Part shown: positions 27,401 through 35,949 of the stretch, piece after piece | Position numbering within the stretch: position 1 is the first letter of the stretch | Layout: each line of letters opens with the position of its first letter | DNA from: Larkinella sp965227735 | GTDB taxonomy: Bacteria; Bacteroidota; Bacteroidia; Cytophagales; Spirosomataceae | Length of the DNA stretch: 64,000 nt | Reading direction: 5' to 3' | Assembly: GCF_965227735.1 (NCBI RefSeq) | Contig: NZ_OZ245776.1 | Span: 2,790,001 to 2,854,000, forward strand | The notes under the pieces: model-generated | The model's input: the letters and a program-made list of their open reading frames with translations, nothing else | What the model was told of the DNA's origin: nothing | The model's database searches: none | Position numbers and translations under genes: made by a program

Positions 27401-27755
27401 ATTTTTTGCTCACCGTGACATCCACCCAGTTGATGGTGTTGCCAATCGGGTGTGGTCGTTCAAAGCGCTGGGTAATGCCGGTTTCCCAGGCCTGGACGTA
27501 CCGGCTGAAAACACCCGTATCGACGAAACTGGGAAAAACCTGGAGCATCGTCGTCTGACCGATCTCGCCGGGCGTCAGTGCCGACATCTTCAGGGCAGCA
27601 TGATTTCCCCAGATGTAGCGAAAGTCGGCTACCTGGTTGTTTTGAACGATAGGCTGGCAATACAACACCGCAACCGGGATGACGTCCTGAAAACTCTCCA
27701 GTTGTTGTGCCCGAACGGTTTCATCCTGAAAAATCATACACGCTGAGTACCCCAT
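24429..27755 (-). CDS. soluble multi-PAS/GAF sensor histidine kinase
   Basis: 1108 residues with no membrane segment, so a cytoplasmic sensor. Approximate order: PAS 10-130, PAS 140-260, coiled coil 262-295, GAF 300-450 (around VRELVPCEQLVVFRF), coiled coil 455-480, PAS 485-610 (ISTDTQGVVLTANPAVEQVS), PAS 620-740, PAS 745-865, HisKA with H886 in STASHEFRTPLATIQ, HATPase 990-1100 with N-box NLLSNAFKFS, G1 box DEGIGIP and G2 box GTGLGLVIA. The start could instead be Met7 (MIFQDETVRAQ, base 27737). Its partner is probably the adjacent receiver-kinase. Placement 102 bp after P9 on the same strand suggests a link to the permease array, but a kinase of this type can regulate anything; the link is inference. 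Confidence 0.93.
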   Translation of the reverse strand: MGYSACMIFQDETVRAQQLESFQDVIPVAVLYCQPIVQNNQVADFRYIWGNHAALKMSALTPGEIGQTTMLQVFPSFVDTGVFSRYVQAWETGITQRFERPHPIGNTINWVDVTVSKKYEGIIITSLDITASKQAQLALEQQTQLLQTIVEHLPAGLTLFHPVRNEAGDVTDFRYALTNPVNARTVGLSVDRLIGRSILDLFPSAREQGSFGRLVDVLQTGIPKHYEAHYQADGLDLWVEGHLTRIGDGVLLTYLDNTILQKQQQALREQADLLHQKNEQLHRINQTLTRTNQRLQGFQAIERALLNQSLTEQGPEAAALLHVRELVPCEQLVVFRFNDATGLAQAESWLVGNEMATRTAAGLPVHLFKVEPLLNGQSWLLDHLQPDSVAIPPELNLYKRGFRSLLVIPLFSQQQYIGAFVLLSHTPRFFTEEYCQIAGEVASQLAIVIYQQYLNERLQQHTEQLEQRVAERTRELGQLLALQNAILKNAGQAIISTDTQGVVLTANPAVEQVSGYRADELIGRHPQTRFDISEAPVPILTYQAELPSAPPSFLIQPILQEQGYFQTECLIEGKGGKRVPVLLTTSTLQNEQGEITGYVGMATDISLLKAAEEKLKQKNRELNTFFVGALDMHCISDSQGNLSKINQAFQVALGYTEAELMAIPFLHLLHPDEQKFVFQHLLTGILHRPVRNQINRFRKKDGTYRIIEWNAIGIDNLVYGSARDITQRKLAEDALRESEQRFREIAENVDEVFWIHSVEPFRLLYINPAYERVFGIVRQNALKGEHSFLDTILEEDRAATLAEFEKYRQGQEVTVQCRVKGTHQAIRWLLIRTFVMKDNQGLPIRYIGIANDITSQKEKELVLQQSLAREQELSKLKSQVVSTASHEFRTPLATIQTSVDLIRLYLEQRPETARPAIKNYLEVIQQQVQNYTGLLSDMLTIGKIESGKVAFNPQWVDILALCQQIIGSHFSHQPDGRTVHVSLGGPSSRAYLDEKLMTHVLVNLLSNAFKFSKTNPGLVIRFEKQTLVIEVIDEGIGIPATELSSLFQTFFRASNTASIQGTGLGLVIARQFVELHGGTLTVESQETKGSMFTIRLPIEPDSLSIPSS

Positions 27756-27857
27756 TTGCAGGCCTGTAGAACTCTGGCCTACAAAGAAGTAAGTATCTGA
27801 TTACGGCAAAAATTGAGCCAGACAGCAGGCTCTTTCCGTAATCCTTGCGTGCTTGCG

Positions 27858-30515
27858 TCATTCGGAACGCAGCGACTTCACCGGGTTCCTGAAAGCGGCT
27901 TTGACAGACTCATAAGACACCGTGAGCAGTGTGATACCCGCAGTCAGCAGCGCGGCCAGCGCAAAAATCCACCAGCTCAGTTCAATCCGGTATTCGTAGC
28001 CCCGGAGCCAGTGGGTCATCAGCCACCAGCCCAGTGGAGCGGCCACCAGAAAGCCCAGCAAAACCAGCTTGCCAAACTCCCGGCCAAACAGCCACAGAAG
28101 CTGAGACTGAGTGGCTCCAAGCACTTTCCGGACTCCGATTTCCTTCGTTTTCGATTCGGCCATGAACGCCACCAAACCATAGACGCCCAGACTCCCGATC
28201 AGAATGGCCACCAGCGAAAAGACCTGAATCAGTCCCAGCAAAATCCGTTCGGTCAGGTAAAACTCATTCACCAGTTCGTCTACGAAAACCGCTTTGAAAA
28301 CGTTTTCGGGAAACAGCCCATTCCAGGCTTTTTCAACCGCCTGTACCGTAGCGGGCCGGTTGCCCGGAGCCACTTTCAAGGCCGCCATGGCAAAATCCGT
28401 ATGCGAATTGAGCAGAGCCGTGGGCGGCACACTGCCGTGAACTTTGCCGATCTGAAAATCATTCACCACGCCCACCACGGTTTTGGTTCCCCCAAAAACC
28501 GTGAGCCGTTTGCCCAGAATAGCCGCAGGGGTCGGCAACCCCAGTTGTTTGATCATGGCCTGATTCACCAGCACTTCGTTGTTCGTCGAATCGTTGGTGA
28601 GGAAATTCCGCCCCACCACCAGCTTCAGGTCGAACAGTGGAACGTAGTCTTTGTCGCCCACTTTCACATTGACCGGAAACTTCTCCGGTTCCGGATGGCT
28701 GTCGTAGGTAAACGGAACCGGCGGACGGCGGTACGAAGCGGGAGGATCGCCCGCCAGCGCCACCTGTTCAATGCCGGGAAGTTGAGCCAGTTGTTCGCGC
28801 AGGGTCTGTTGCTTCAGCGGGTTGGTAGTCGGCACCGGAACCGTCAGCACCGATTCTTTCGTGAAACCCAAATCGGCCTGCTGCATGTGCTGCACCTGCC
28901 TCGTCATGACGATGGCCCCAATCACGAAAAGTTGCGTAATAAAAAACTGAACGACCACCAGACCGCGCCGAACCGAAACACCCCCGACCTGCTGCGTCGT
29001 CAATCGCCCGCGCAACGCCATCACGGGATTGAACCGCGACAGAATCAGGGCTGGGTAGAAACCTGCCAGCAGAATAACCGCCAGAATCAGACCGACAAAC
29101 CACCACAACGCGTCGGGCCGAAACACATTCAGCACCGAGAGATCCGCGTTTAGTTTCGCCAGGGCCGTGTTCAACAGGGGCAGGTTGAGCTGGATCAACA
29201 GCAGGGCCAGCCCGACTGCCGCCAGCACCACCAGGGTGGTTTCGGTCAGAAACTGGCCAATCAACTGCCCGCGCGTGCTCCCGATGGCTTTCCGAACGCC
29301 CACTTCTTTCGACCGTTTGATGGCGCGGGCCGTGGCGACGTTGACGAAATTGATACAGGCAGCCCCGACCAGAAATACACCCAGGATGATCAGCGCATAC
29401 AGAATAGAGCGCGGAGCATGGCCGCCGTATTGTGGATTGTGATTCAGGTCGCTCAGGGGCAAGGCTCGAAAATCAAGCCGTTTCGCTTCCGGCCCGGCTA
29501 GGTACTTCCGGCGAATGGTCGGAAAGGCCTGAGTCAACCGGGCAACGGAAGCCCCTTTCCGAAGGGTTACAAAACACAGGGCAGCGGGCGCATCCCAGCG
29601 TTGCATGGCGTGTAAATCGCCCGTTAACACGGGAAAAGTCGCGTAGGAAACCAGCATCTCCAGGGGCAGCTTGGTATTGGAGGGCGGGTTTTTAATGACA
29701 CCCGTAACGGTTAGGTTCGTCTGGTTATCAAACCGCAGTGTGCGGCCAATCGGGTCGGCGTCGTCGAAGTATTTGTGGGCGTAGCGTTCCGATAAAACAA
29801 CCGTGTTGGGCGCGTTCAGAGCGGTTTTCGGACTTCCCTTCATCCATTCCGTTCTGAATACCTCAAAATATTGCGGTTCGACAAAACCGATGTTGCGCGA
29901 CTCTTCGAACTTCTTTGCCAAACCGCCTTTTCCGTCCGGTATCCCGATGATTTTCCGAAACGCCAGTTCCAGACGGACGGCGGTTTCCACAAACGGATAA
30001 TCCCGGCGCAGCACATCGCCCAGCGGTCGGGGCGTGGCATCGCTCGGAACCACGTTATCGTGCCGGATGTCTGTCACGACCCAGTAGGTTCGGTCGGCTT
30101 TGGCGTGATAGCGGTCGAAACTGAACAGCCAGTCGACCAGCAGAAAAATCATCAGGCCACTCGCCAGACCGACGGCTAATCCAACCGTACTGATGGTGCT
30201 CGAAAGCCGGTTGCGCCAGAGGTTCCGCAGGGAAATGAGGAGGTAATTGCTGAGCATAGTTGGGTTTAGAATAAAAATTAAAGAAGAATCATCCGATTTG
30301 TGCTTTCCGGCAAATGGCCATCCGGCCGAACGTCGGCCCGGCCGGGGCCTTACAAATCCCAGCACATCCCACCAATACCGCCATCTGGCCCGCCGTTCGC
30401 CAATGCGTTTCACCTGAAAGTCAAACTCCTCGTGCAAATCGCCCTGAATCTCCTCCAGGCGGTGGGCAGAACAGAAGAATTTCAGAAGCTGGTCGGCGAG
30501 TTGGGGTGGTTTCAT
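27858..30515 (-). CDS. ABC transporter permease P9 with type II prefix domain
   Basis: 885 residues. Type II prefix 1-57 (MKPPQLADQLLKFFCSAHRL, EEIQGDLHEEF, GERRARWRYWWDVLGF), followed by a basic linker RPRPGRRSAGWPFAGKHK and the core from internal Met87 (MLSNYLLISLRNLWRNRLSS). TM1 in GLAVGLASGLMIFLLVDWLF. First periplasmic domain with KYFDDADPIGRTLRFDN (an aspartate where others have FFG or YFG). FtsX motif KRSKEVGVRKAIGSTRGQL, centre VSVRRGLVVVQFFITQLFVI, second FtsX motif AESKTKEIGVRKVLGATQSQ then LLWLFGREF, tail NPVKSLRSE. It is a close paralogue of P3, which lacks the prefix. Last permease of the PadR2 block, upstream of the sensor kinase gene. Confidence 0.95.
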   Translation of the reverse strand: MKPPQLADQLLKFFCSAHRLEEIQGDLHEEFDFQVKRIGERRARWRYWWDVLGFVRPRPGRRSAGWPFAGKHKSDDSSLIFILNPTMLSNYLLISLRNLWRNRLSSTISTVGLAVGLASGLMIFLLVDWLFSFDRYHAKADRTYWVVTDIRHDNVVPSDATPRPLGDVLRRDYPFVETAVRLELAFRKIIGIPDGKGGLAKKFEESRNIGFVEPQYFEVFRTEWMKGSPKTALNAPNTVVLSERYAHKYFDDADPIGRTLRFDNQTNLTVTGVIKNPPSNTKLPLEMLVSYATFPVLTGDLHAMQRWDAPAALCFVTLRKGASVARLTQAFPTIRRKYLAGPEAKRLDFRALPLSDLNHNPQYGGHAPRSILYALIILGVFLVGAACINFVNVATARAIKRSKEVGVRKAIGSTRGQLIGQFLTETTLVVLAAVGLALLLIQLNLPLLNTALAKLNADLSVLNVFRPDALWWFVGLILAVILLAGFYPALILSRFNPVMALRGRLTTQQVGGVSVRRGLVVVQFFITQLFVIGAIVMTRQVQHMQQADLGFTKESVLTVPVPTTNPLKQQTLREQLAQLPGIEQVALAGDPPASYRRPPVPFTYDSHPEPEKFPVNVKVGDKDYVPLFDLKLVVGRNFLTNDSTNNEVLVNQAMIKQLGLPTPAAILGKRLTVFGGTKTVVGVVNDFQIGKVHGSVPPTALLNSHTDFAMAALKVAPGNRPATVQAVEKAWNGLFPENVFKAVFVDELVNEFYLTERILLGLIQVFSLVAILIGSLGVYGLVAFMAESKTKEIGVRKVLGATQSQLLWLFGREFGKLVLLGFLVAAPLGWWLMTHWLRGYEYRIELSWWIFALAALLTAGITLLTVSYESVKAAFRNPVKSLRSE

Positions 30516-30521
30516 AAGGTT

Positions 30522-30635
30522 TTAATAGCAAATATTGAATGCTGAATAACGAATATCGAATATCGAATATCGAAGGGTAGACAGCGGAGTCACTTCGATA
30601 TTCGTTATTCAGCATTTAATATTCGCTATTCAAGC
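30522..30635. repeat. heptamer intergenic inverted repeat H6
   Basis: Between P10 and P9. Three GAATATC units in a row on the left, complementary TTCGATATTCGTTATTC units on the right, core GGGTAGACAGCGGAGTCACTTC. Confidence 0.8.
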
Positions 30636-30644
30636 TTTCATTTT

Positions 30645-33038
30645 TCATTCGCTTCTCAGACTCTTCACCGGATTCGTCAAGGCCGCTTTAATCGCCTGAT
30701 AACTGACCGTCAATACCGTAAGCCCCAATGCGCCCAATCCGGCAGCGATGAATATCCACCCGGATAGCTCCGTCCGGTATTCGTATTTCTGCAACCACTC
30801 ATCCAGAAAATAGTACGCGATGGGCGCCGAAATCAGGCACGAAATAATGACCAGCACCACGAAATCTTTCGATAATAACCCCCAGAGGTTGGTGACCGAC
30901 GCGCCCAAAACCTTGCGAATACCGATTTCTTTGGTTCGTTGTTCGGCCATAAAAGACGCTAACCCAAACAGACCCAGACAGGAAATAAAAATAGCCAATG
31001 CGGTAATAAAGGAAGCCAGTTTTCCAATGCGCTCTTCAGTGGCAAACTTGAGCGCAAACTCGGCATCGACAAAATCATAGTCAAAAGGCGCCGTAGGGCT
31101 GTATTTTTTAACGACCGCTTCAATCGTCGTCAGAGCCGCATTTGCACTGGAACCGGGATGGATGCGGATCGTCACAAAATTACCGGCCCGTCTGGGGATA
31201 AAATAGATCGTTTGTTTAACCGGTTCGTAGGGCGACGACATGAGCATGTCTTTCACCACCCCGATGACTTTAAAACGCCGGTCGTTCCATTGAACGGTTT
31301 CGCCCACCGGGTGTTTCAGCCCCATAAACTGGGCGGCCGTTTCGTTGAGCACAAACCCGGACGAATCGCTGGCGAAGGCCCGGGAAAAATCCCGTCCGTC
31401 GACAAACTGCCAGCCAACCGTTTTTCCGAAGTCGTGGGAGACACCAACGGTTGCAAAATCGGCCTGCAAACCGGGGCTTTTACCAGCCCAGGTAAAACCG
31501 GTATTGTTCGACCAGACGTCCGTGGTGGGGCTTTGCGATTCGGCCAGTGCGGTGACCGCACCGGTTTTCAGCAACGCATCCCGAACCGCATCGTAGTGAT
31601 CGTGCAGATCCGGCGTGCTGACGTGCATCGACACCAGTCCTTCCCGCGTGTAGCCAATCGGCCGGTTTTTAGCGTGCAGGACCTGGCGATACACCACCAC
31701 CGTCCCGATCATCAGCGTGATCGAAACCGTAAACTGCAATACGACCAGCACCTGCCGGAGAAGGGCCGCCATCCGCCCCACCCGAAACCGGGCTCCTTTG
31801 AGCGTTTTGATCGGCTGGAAAGATGACAGGTAAAAGGCGGGATAACTGCCGGCCAGCAAACCCGTCAGCAAGCTAAACCCGAGTCCGGCGGCCCAAAACC
31901 AGGGAGATGACCATAAAAGAACCATTTTTTTGTCGGCCACGTCGTTGAAAACCGGCAAAAGAAGCTGCGCCAGCAGCAGCGAAACCCCAAATGCGATGGT
32001 GACGACCAGCAGTGATTCGCTGAAAAACTGGCTGATCAACTGCCACCGGGCCGAGCCAATGGCCTTCCGGATACCAACCTCCTTCGCCCGTTTTTCGGAG
32101 CGGGCCGTCGCCAGATTCATGAAATTGATGCAGGCCAGCACCAAAACAAAGGTGCCGATGATCCCGAAAAGCCAGACAAACTGAATGCGACCACCCGCGC
32201 TAAGGCCGTTGGTCCATTCCGAATACAGATGCCAGCGGCTCATGGGATGCAGGAAAATTTCGGGTTTGAACTTCAACTCTTCTTTGTCGCCCAGATCGGT
32301 TTTAATTGGTTTTATTTTTTCGGACACACGGGCCAGATCGGCCTTGTCGGCAAGCTGGACGAAAATCTGAAACGAGTTATTGCCCCATTCAGGCTGATCC
32401 TGCGCGGCTTTTACCCAGTCTGTCGAGGCCACGTATAAATCCCAGGGAGCCACAAACCGCAGGGGCTGAAAGTCGGTATTATCCGGCAAATCTTCGTACA
32501 CTCCGGTGACTTTTACGTCCAGTTTGTTGTCGATTTTCACCAGCTTATTCATCGCATCTCCATCTCCGAATAGCGCTTTGGCGGTCGATTCGGACAATAG
32601 AATGGAAGCCGGTTCTTTCAAACCCGCCTGCGTACCTTTCAGCATTTTTAACGACAACACCTCCGGCGTTTCCGGCGACATGAAATTACCGGTTTTGGTA
32701 AATTTGGCATCGCCAAACGTCAGAACATGCCGGGTGGTCCACGACGACAACAGAATGTGCTTGAATTCACTTCCGTAGTGGGTACGCAGCGCAGCAGCCA
32801 GCGGAATCGGAACGCCCTGCCCGGTTTTCACCTCGCTGTTGAGGGTTTGCCGGTGCATGACCTGCGCAATCCGGTCGTAGTTTTGATGGGAAGTATTGAA
32901 CGACAGTTCGTCATGCATCCACAACCCAATCAGCATGGCAATGGCCATTCCTACCGCCAGTCCGCCAATGTTGATAATGGAATATGCCTTGTTGTTAACC
33001 AGGTTTCGAACAGCGATTTTCAGGTAATTTCGAATCAT
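30645..33038 (-). CDS. ABC transporter permease P10, prefix-less member inside the PadR2 block
   Basis: 797 residues from ATG 33038 (MIRNYLKIAVRNLVNNKAYS). An in-frame start 39 bp upstream (MTPSIIILTVLPY) is possible; that stretch resembles the linker between prefix and core in its neighbours. TM1 in GLAVGMAIAMLIGLW, first periplasmic domain with LFGDGDAMNKLVKIDN, FtsX motif KRAKEVGIRKAIGSARWQL, second FtsX motif AEQRTKEIGIRKVLGASVTN, then LWGLLSKDFVVLV and tail NPVKSLRSE. It is clearly the sister of P5 in the other block. It is the only permease of this block without a prefix, which suggests loss rather than ancestral absence. Confidence 0.95.
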   Translation of the reverse strand: MIRNYLKIAVRNLVNNKAYSIINIGGLAVGMAIAMLIGLWMHDELSFNTSHQNYDRIAQVMHRQTLNSEVKTGQGVPIPLAAALRTHYGSEFKHILLSSWTTRHVLTFGDAKFTKTGNFMSPETPEVLSLKMLKGTQAGLKEPASILLSESTAKALFGDGDAMNKLVKIDNKLDVKVTGVYEDLPDNTDFQPLRFVAPWDLYVASTDWVKAAQDQPEWGNNSFQIFVQLADKADLARVSEKIKPIKTDLGDKEELKFKPEIFLHPMSRWHLYSEWTNGLSAGGRIQFVWLFGIIGTFVLVLACINFMNLATARSEKRAKEVGIRKAIGSARWQLISQFFSESLLVVTIAFGVSLLLAQLLLPVFNDVADKKMVLLWSSPWFWAAGLGFSLLTGLLAGSYPAFYLSSFQPIKTLKGARFRVGRMAALLRQVLVVLQFTVSITLMIGTVVVYRQVLHAKNRPIGYTREGLVSMHVSTPDLHDHYDAVRDALLKTGAVTALAESQSPTTDVWSNNTGFTWAGKSPGLQADFATVGVSHDFGKTVGWQFVDGRDFSRAFASDSSGFVLNETAAQFMGLKHPVGETVQWNDRRFKVIGVVKDMLMSSPYEPVKQTIYFIPRRAGNFVTIRIHPGSSANAALTTIEAVVKKYSPTAPFDYDFVDAEFALKFATEERIGKLASFITALAIFISCLGLFGLASFMAEQRTKEIGIRKVLGASVTNLWGLLSKDFVVLVIISCLISAPIAYYFLDEWLQKYEYRTELSGWIFIAAGLGALGLTVLTVSYQAIKAALTNPVKSLRSE

Positions 33039-33073
33039 ATAAGGCAGAACGGTTAGGATAATTATTGAAGGGG

Positions 33074-33195
33074 TCAATAACGAATATTGAATGTTGAATA
33101 TTGAAGTGAGCGCCTTGCTTTCGATTTTATACTTCGTTATTCAATATTTGCTATTCAATATTCAATATTCAATATTCAATATTCAATATTCATTA
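33074..33195. repeat. heptamer intergenic inverted repeat H7
   Basis: Between P11 and P10. The right arm has at least five consecutive TATTCAA-type heptamers (AATATTCAATATTCAATATT), the most regular stretch in the window. Confidence 0.8.
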
Positions 33196-33201
33196 CTTAT
33201 T

Positions 33202-35835
33202 TTATTCACTTTTCAAACTCTTCACCGGATTCATCAGCGCGGCTTTGATACTCTGGAAACTGATCGTCAGCACGGCCACTGAAACCGCCAAACCAGCCGT
33301 CAAAACGAGCATCCACCACTCCATCTCAATGGCGTACGCAAACCCTTCCAGCCAGCGGCTCATCGCCCACCAGGCCAGCGGTGAAGCCAGCAATGCTGCG
33401 ATGATCACCAGGCGGAGAAAGTCTCTGGACAGCAGAAGAACCACGCCCGAAACCGTTGCCCCCAACACCTTGCGAATCCCGACTTCCTTGATGCGCAGTT
33501 GAGCCGCGTAGGCCGATAAACCAAACAGGCCTAGGCAGGAAATAAAAATCGCAAAAACCGCAAAAACCGTCAGCACATGGCCCACGCGTTGTTCTGAATC
33601 GTAGAGCCGGGCCAGTTTTTCGTCCAGAAATGTGTAGCTAAACAGGCTTTTGGGCGATAAACGAGCCAGGGTCGATTGCGCAAACTGGACCGTTTCGGGC
33701 CATTGATCGCCTTTTATTTTCAGTAAAAAGTAGTTGGCTTGACCGGGATGCTGAACAATCACCAGCGGCTCGACGGCGTTATGCAGGGAAGCAAAATGAA
33801 AATCATTGACAACGCCCACAATCTCGCCCGTATCACCCAGTGAAACCATTTTCTGGCCGATCGGCGACTGTAATTTAAGCGCTTTCACAGCCGCTTCGTT
33901 CAGAATATAAGGGAAGTGAGCACCTTCGGTTTTCCGCCCGAAATTGCGACCCGTTTTCAGGCCAATTTTCAGCACCGGAAGCATGTGTTCGTCGGCCCAC
34001 ATAAACCGCATCTGACTGGCATCGTCGGCTTTTCCTAACGGGGTCAGCATATCGGTACTAAACCGGTCGCCGGGCAGAACCGAAATCAGGGCAACCTCCG
34101 TGATGGCGGAATTTTTCAGCCATTCATTCTGGATCGTAGACACCTTTTCGTGCATTTCCTGTCCATAAAGTTTTACGGCCACGACCTGTTCCTGATCGAA
34201 ACCCAGCTTCTTGTTCTGGAAAAACTGCATTTGCCGGTACACCACGATGGTACTGAAAATCATGAAAACCGAGACCGCAAACTGGAAAACGATCAACCCT
34301 TTGCGCACCAGCGTCACCGACGAAACCGAACTCTTCCTGCCTTTCAGGGAGGTAACCGGCTCAAAACTCGATATGAACCACGCCGGATACAGGCCGGCAA
34401 CCAGGCTGATCAATCCGGCCAGCAGCAGCATCCCAACGACGTTTGCCGGATTGAACAACTGTCCAAACTGAAGGTTTTTAGCCGTGAGCGCATTATAAAA
34501 CGGAATCGCCAGCCGGAACAGCAGGAGCGCCAAAACCGCAGCCGTTAGCGTCAGCAGGAACGATTCGCCCAGAAACTGCTTCACCAACTGTTCTTTTCGT
34601 GCGCCCAGCACTTTCCGTACACCGACTTCCTTCAGCCGGTTAAAAGCCTGCGCCGTTGCCATGTTGATGAAGTTGACCGACGCCACCAGCAAGATGAACA
34701 GAGCGGCCACCCCAAATACATACACGTACAGAATATCGCTGTTCGGCCCCATTTCCTTTTCCAGCTTCGAATGCAGGTGAATAGCCGTGATGGGCTGAAG
34801 GTGCGTTTTCCGGGCCGTCAGAATGTCTTTCCGGTTTTCGCCCGCAAGCTCGTAGAATTTCACCATAAATGCAGGCACTCGCGCTTCCACTTCAGGCAGC
34901 GAGGCATTGCGGTTCAACAACACGTAATTGTAAAATCCCGACCAGCCCCGGTTTTCCAGCGACCCTTTATCAGCAATGCCATAGTAGGTGGACATGGAAA
35001 TCAGGTAGTCGAATTGCAGGTGGGTCGGAAACGAAAAGTTGCTGATCACCCCCGTTACGGTCAACGGGCGTTTGTCCAGATCATCCTGAATCACTTTGCC
35101 CAGCGGTTCGTCGTCGCCGAAGTATTTTTTGGCCGTCGCTTCGGTCAGCACGATGCCGTCGACCTGTTTCAGTGCCGTTCGTGAATCGCCTTTGACAAAC
35201 GCCAGATCGAACACTTCGACCACCGTCGAATCGGCATAAAAACCGCGTTTCTCCTCAAACTGCCGAAGTTCACCGCCCGACGGTGCATAACTGAATACCC
35301 GATCGGGATAGGGACGGTGGAAACGCGCCAGGGTCTGAATAGCAGGAATTTGCTGCTTCATTTCCACGCCGATAAGGGGCGATGTAGCTGCCCAGATCCG
35401 GCTTTTCTCACCGATATTCTCGGTGGTAATCCGAAAAATAAGGTCGGCTTTCGTAAAGCCTTTGTCGTAACTCAGTTCCTCCCTGACGTGGAGAATGATC
35501 AGCAAACCGCACGCCAGCCCCAGCGCCAAGCCGGTGATGGTAAGCGTGCTGTTCAGTCGGTAGCGAAGCAGGTTTCGCCAGGCAATTTTGACGTAATTCC
35601 GGATCATCATCGGGTTTGTTAATGAGGTGTTTGAATCGTTGCTTGACTTTCTTCTTACGGCAAACTGGATTACAAATCCCAGCACATCCCACCAATACCG
35701 CCACCGCGCCCGCCGTTCGCCAATGCGTTTCACCTGCCAGGCATATTCCTCATGCAAATCCCCCTGAATCTCCTCCAGGCGGTGGGGAGAACAGAAGAAT
35801 TTCAGAAGCTGGTCGGCGAGTTGGGGCGGTTTCAT
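33202..35835 (-). CDS. ABC transporter permease P11 with type II prefix domain
   Basis: 877 residues from ATG 35835; the longer frame to 35898 is translated repeat (SVFNIQYSILKN) and is rejected. Prefix 1-55 (MKPPQLADQLLKFFCSPHRL), DNA about as similar to the P9 prefix as neighbours get. The core starts at Met76 or Met77 (MMIRNYVKIAWRNLLRYRLN). First periplasmic domain with KYFGDDEPLGKVIQDD. FtsX motif NRLKEVGVRKVLGARKEQL, second FtsX motif AAQLRIKEVGIRKVLGATVS with LLSRDF, tail NPVKSLKSE. The QLRIKEVG form recalls P1 (EIRIKEVG). It has an unusually acidic and aromatic first periplasmic domain with the stretch RPYPDRVFSYAPSGGELRQF. Co-directional with P12 (114-bp gap). Confidence 0.95.
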   Translation of the reverse strand: MKPPQLADQLLKFFCSPHRLEEIQGDLHEEYAWQVKRIGERRARWRYWWDVLGFVIQFAVRRKSSNDSNTSLTNPMMIRNYVKIAWRNLLRYRLNSTLTITGLALGLACGLLIILHVREELSYDKGFTKADLIFRITTENIGEKSRIWAATSPLIGVEMKQQIPAIQTLARFHRPYPDRVFSYAPSGGELRQFEEKRGFYADSTVVEVFDLAFVKGDSRTALKQVDGIVLTEATAKKYFGDDEPLGKVIQDDLDKRPLTVTGVISNFSFPTHLQFDYLISMSTYYGIADKGSLENRGWSGFYNYVLLNRNASLPEVEARVPAFMVKFYELAGENRKDILTARKTHLQPITAIHLHSKLEKEMGPNSDILYVYVFGVAALFILLVASVNFINMATAQAFNRLKEVGVRKVLGARKEQLVKQFLGESFLLTLTAAVLALLLFRLAIPFYNALTAKNLQFGQLFNPANVVGMLLLAGLISLVAGLYPAWFISSFEPVTSLKGRKSSVSSVTLVRKGLIVFQFAVSVFMIFSTIVVYRQMQFFQNKKLGFDQEQVVAVKLYGQEMHEKVSTIQNEWLKNSAITEVALISVLPGDRFSTDMLTPLGKADDASQMRFMWADEHMLPVLKIGLKTGRNFGRKTEGAHFPYILNEAAVKALKLQSPIGQKMVSLGDTGEIVGVVNDFHFASLHNAVEPLVIVQHPGQANYFLLKIKGDQWPETVQFAQSTLARLSPKSLFSYTFLDEKLARLYDSEQRVGHVLTVFAVFAIFISCLGLFGLSAYAAQLRIKEVGIRKVLGATVSGVVLLLSRDFLRLVIIAALLASPLAWWAMSRWLEGFAYAIEMEWWMLVLTAGLAVSVAVLTISFQSIKAALMNPVKSLKSE

Positions 35836-35842
35836 ATTTTTT

Positions 35843-35935
35843 AATATCGAATACTGAATGTTGAACACTGAATAATGAAGTAGCTCTGTGGACGACACTT
35901 TGTTATTCAGTGTTCAACATTCAGTATTCGATATT
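35843..35935. repeat. heptamer intergenic inverted repeat H8, perfect 33-bp arms
   Basis: Arms 35843-35875 and 35903-35935 are exactly complementary over 33 bp, with a 27-nt loop. This is the cleanest member of the family. It sits 7 bp before the P11 ATG and 14 bp after the P12 stop codon. Confidence 0.9.
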
Positions 35936-35949
35936 CAAGTTTTCATTTT

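Noticed and set aside
27813..29153. Long open frames antisense to permeases and to other genes (for example 27813-29153, 55480-57033, 39324-40370, 48545-49552, plus strand)
   Set aside because: They mirror real genes, have no recognisable family features, are rich in His, Gln and Arg, and follow from the codon bias of the opposite strand.
35836..35898. N-terminal extensions on P2, P6, P11, P13 and P14 (peptides such as FNIQYSILKN)
   Set aside because: They translate intergenic repeat DNA; the paralogous start (MKPP.., MLRNYLKI) is further in and conserved.
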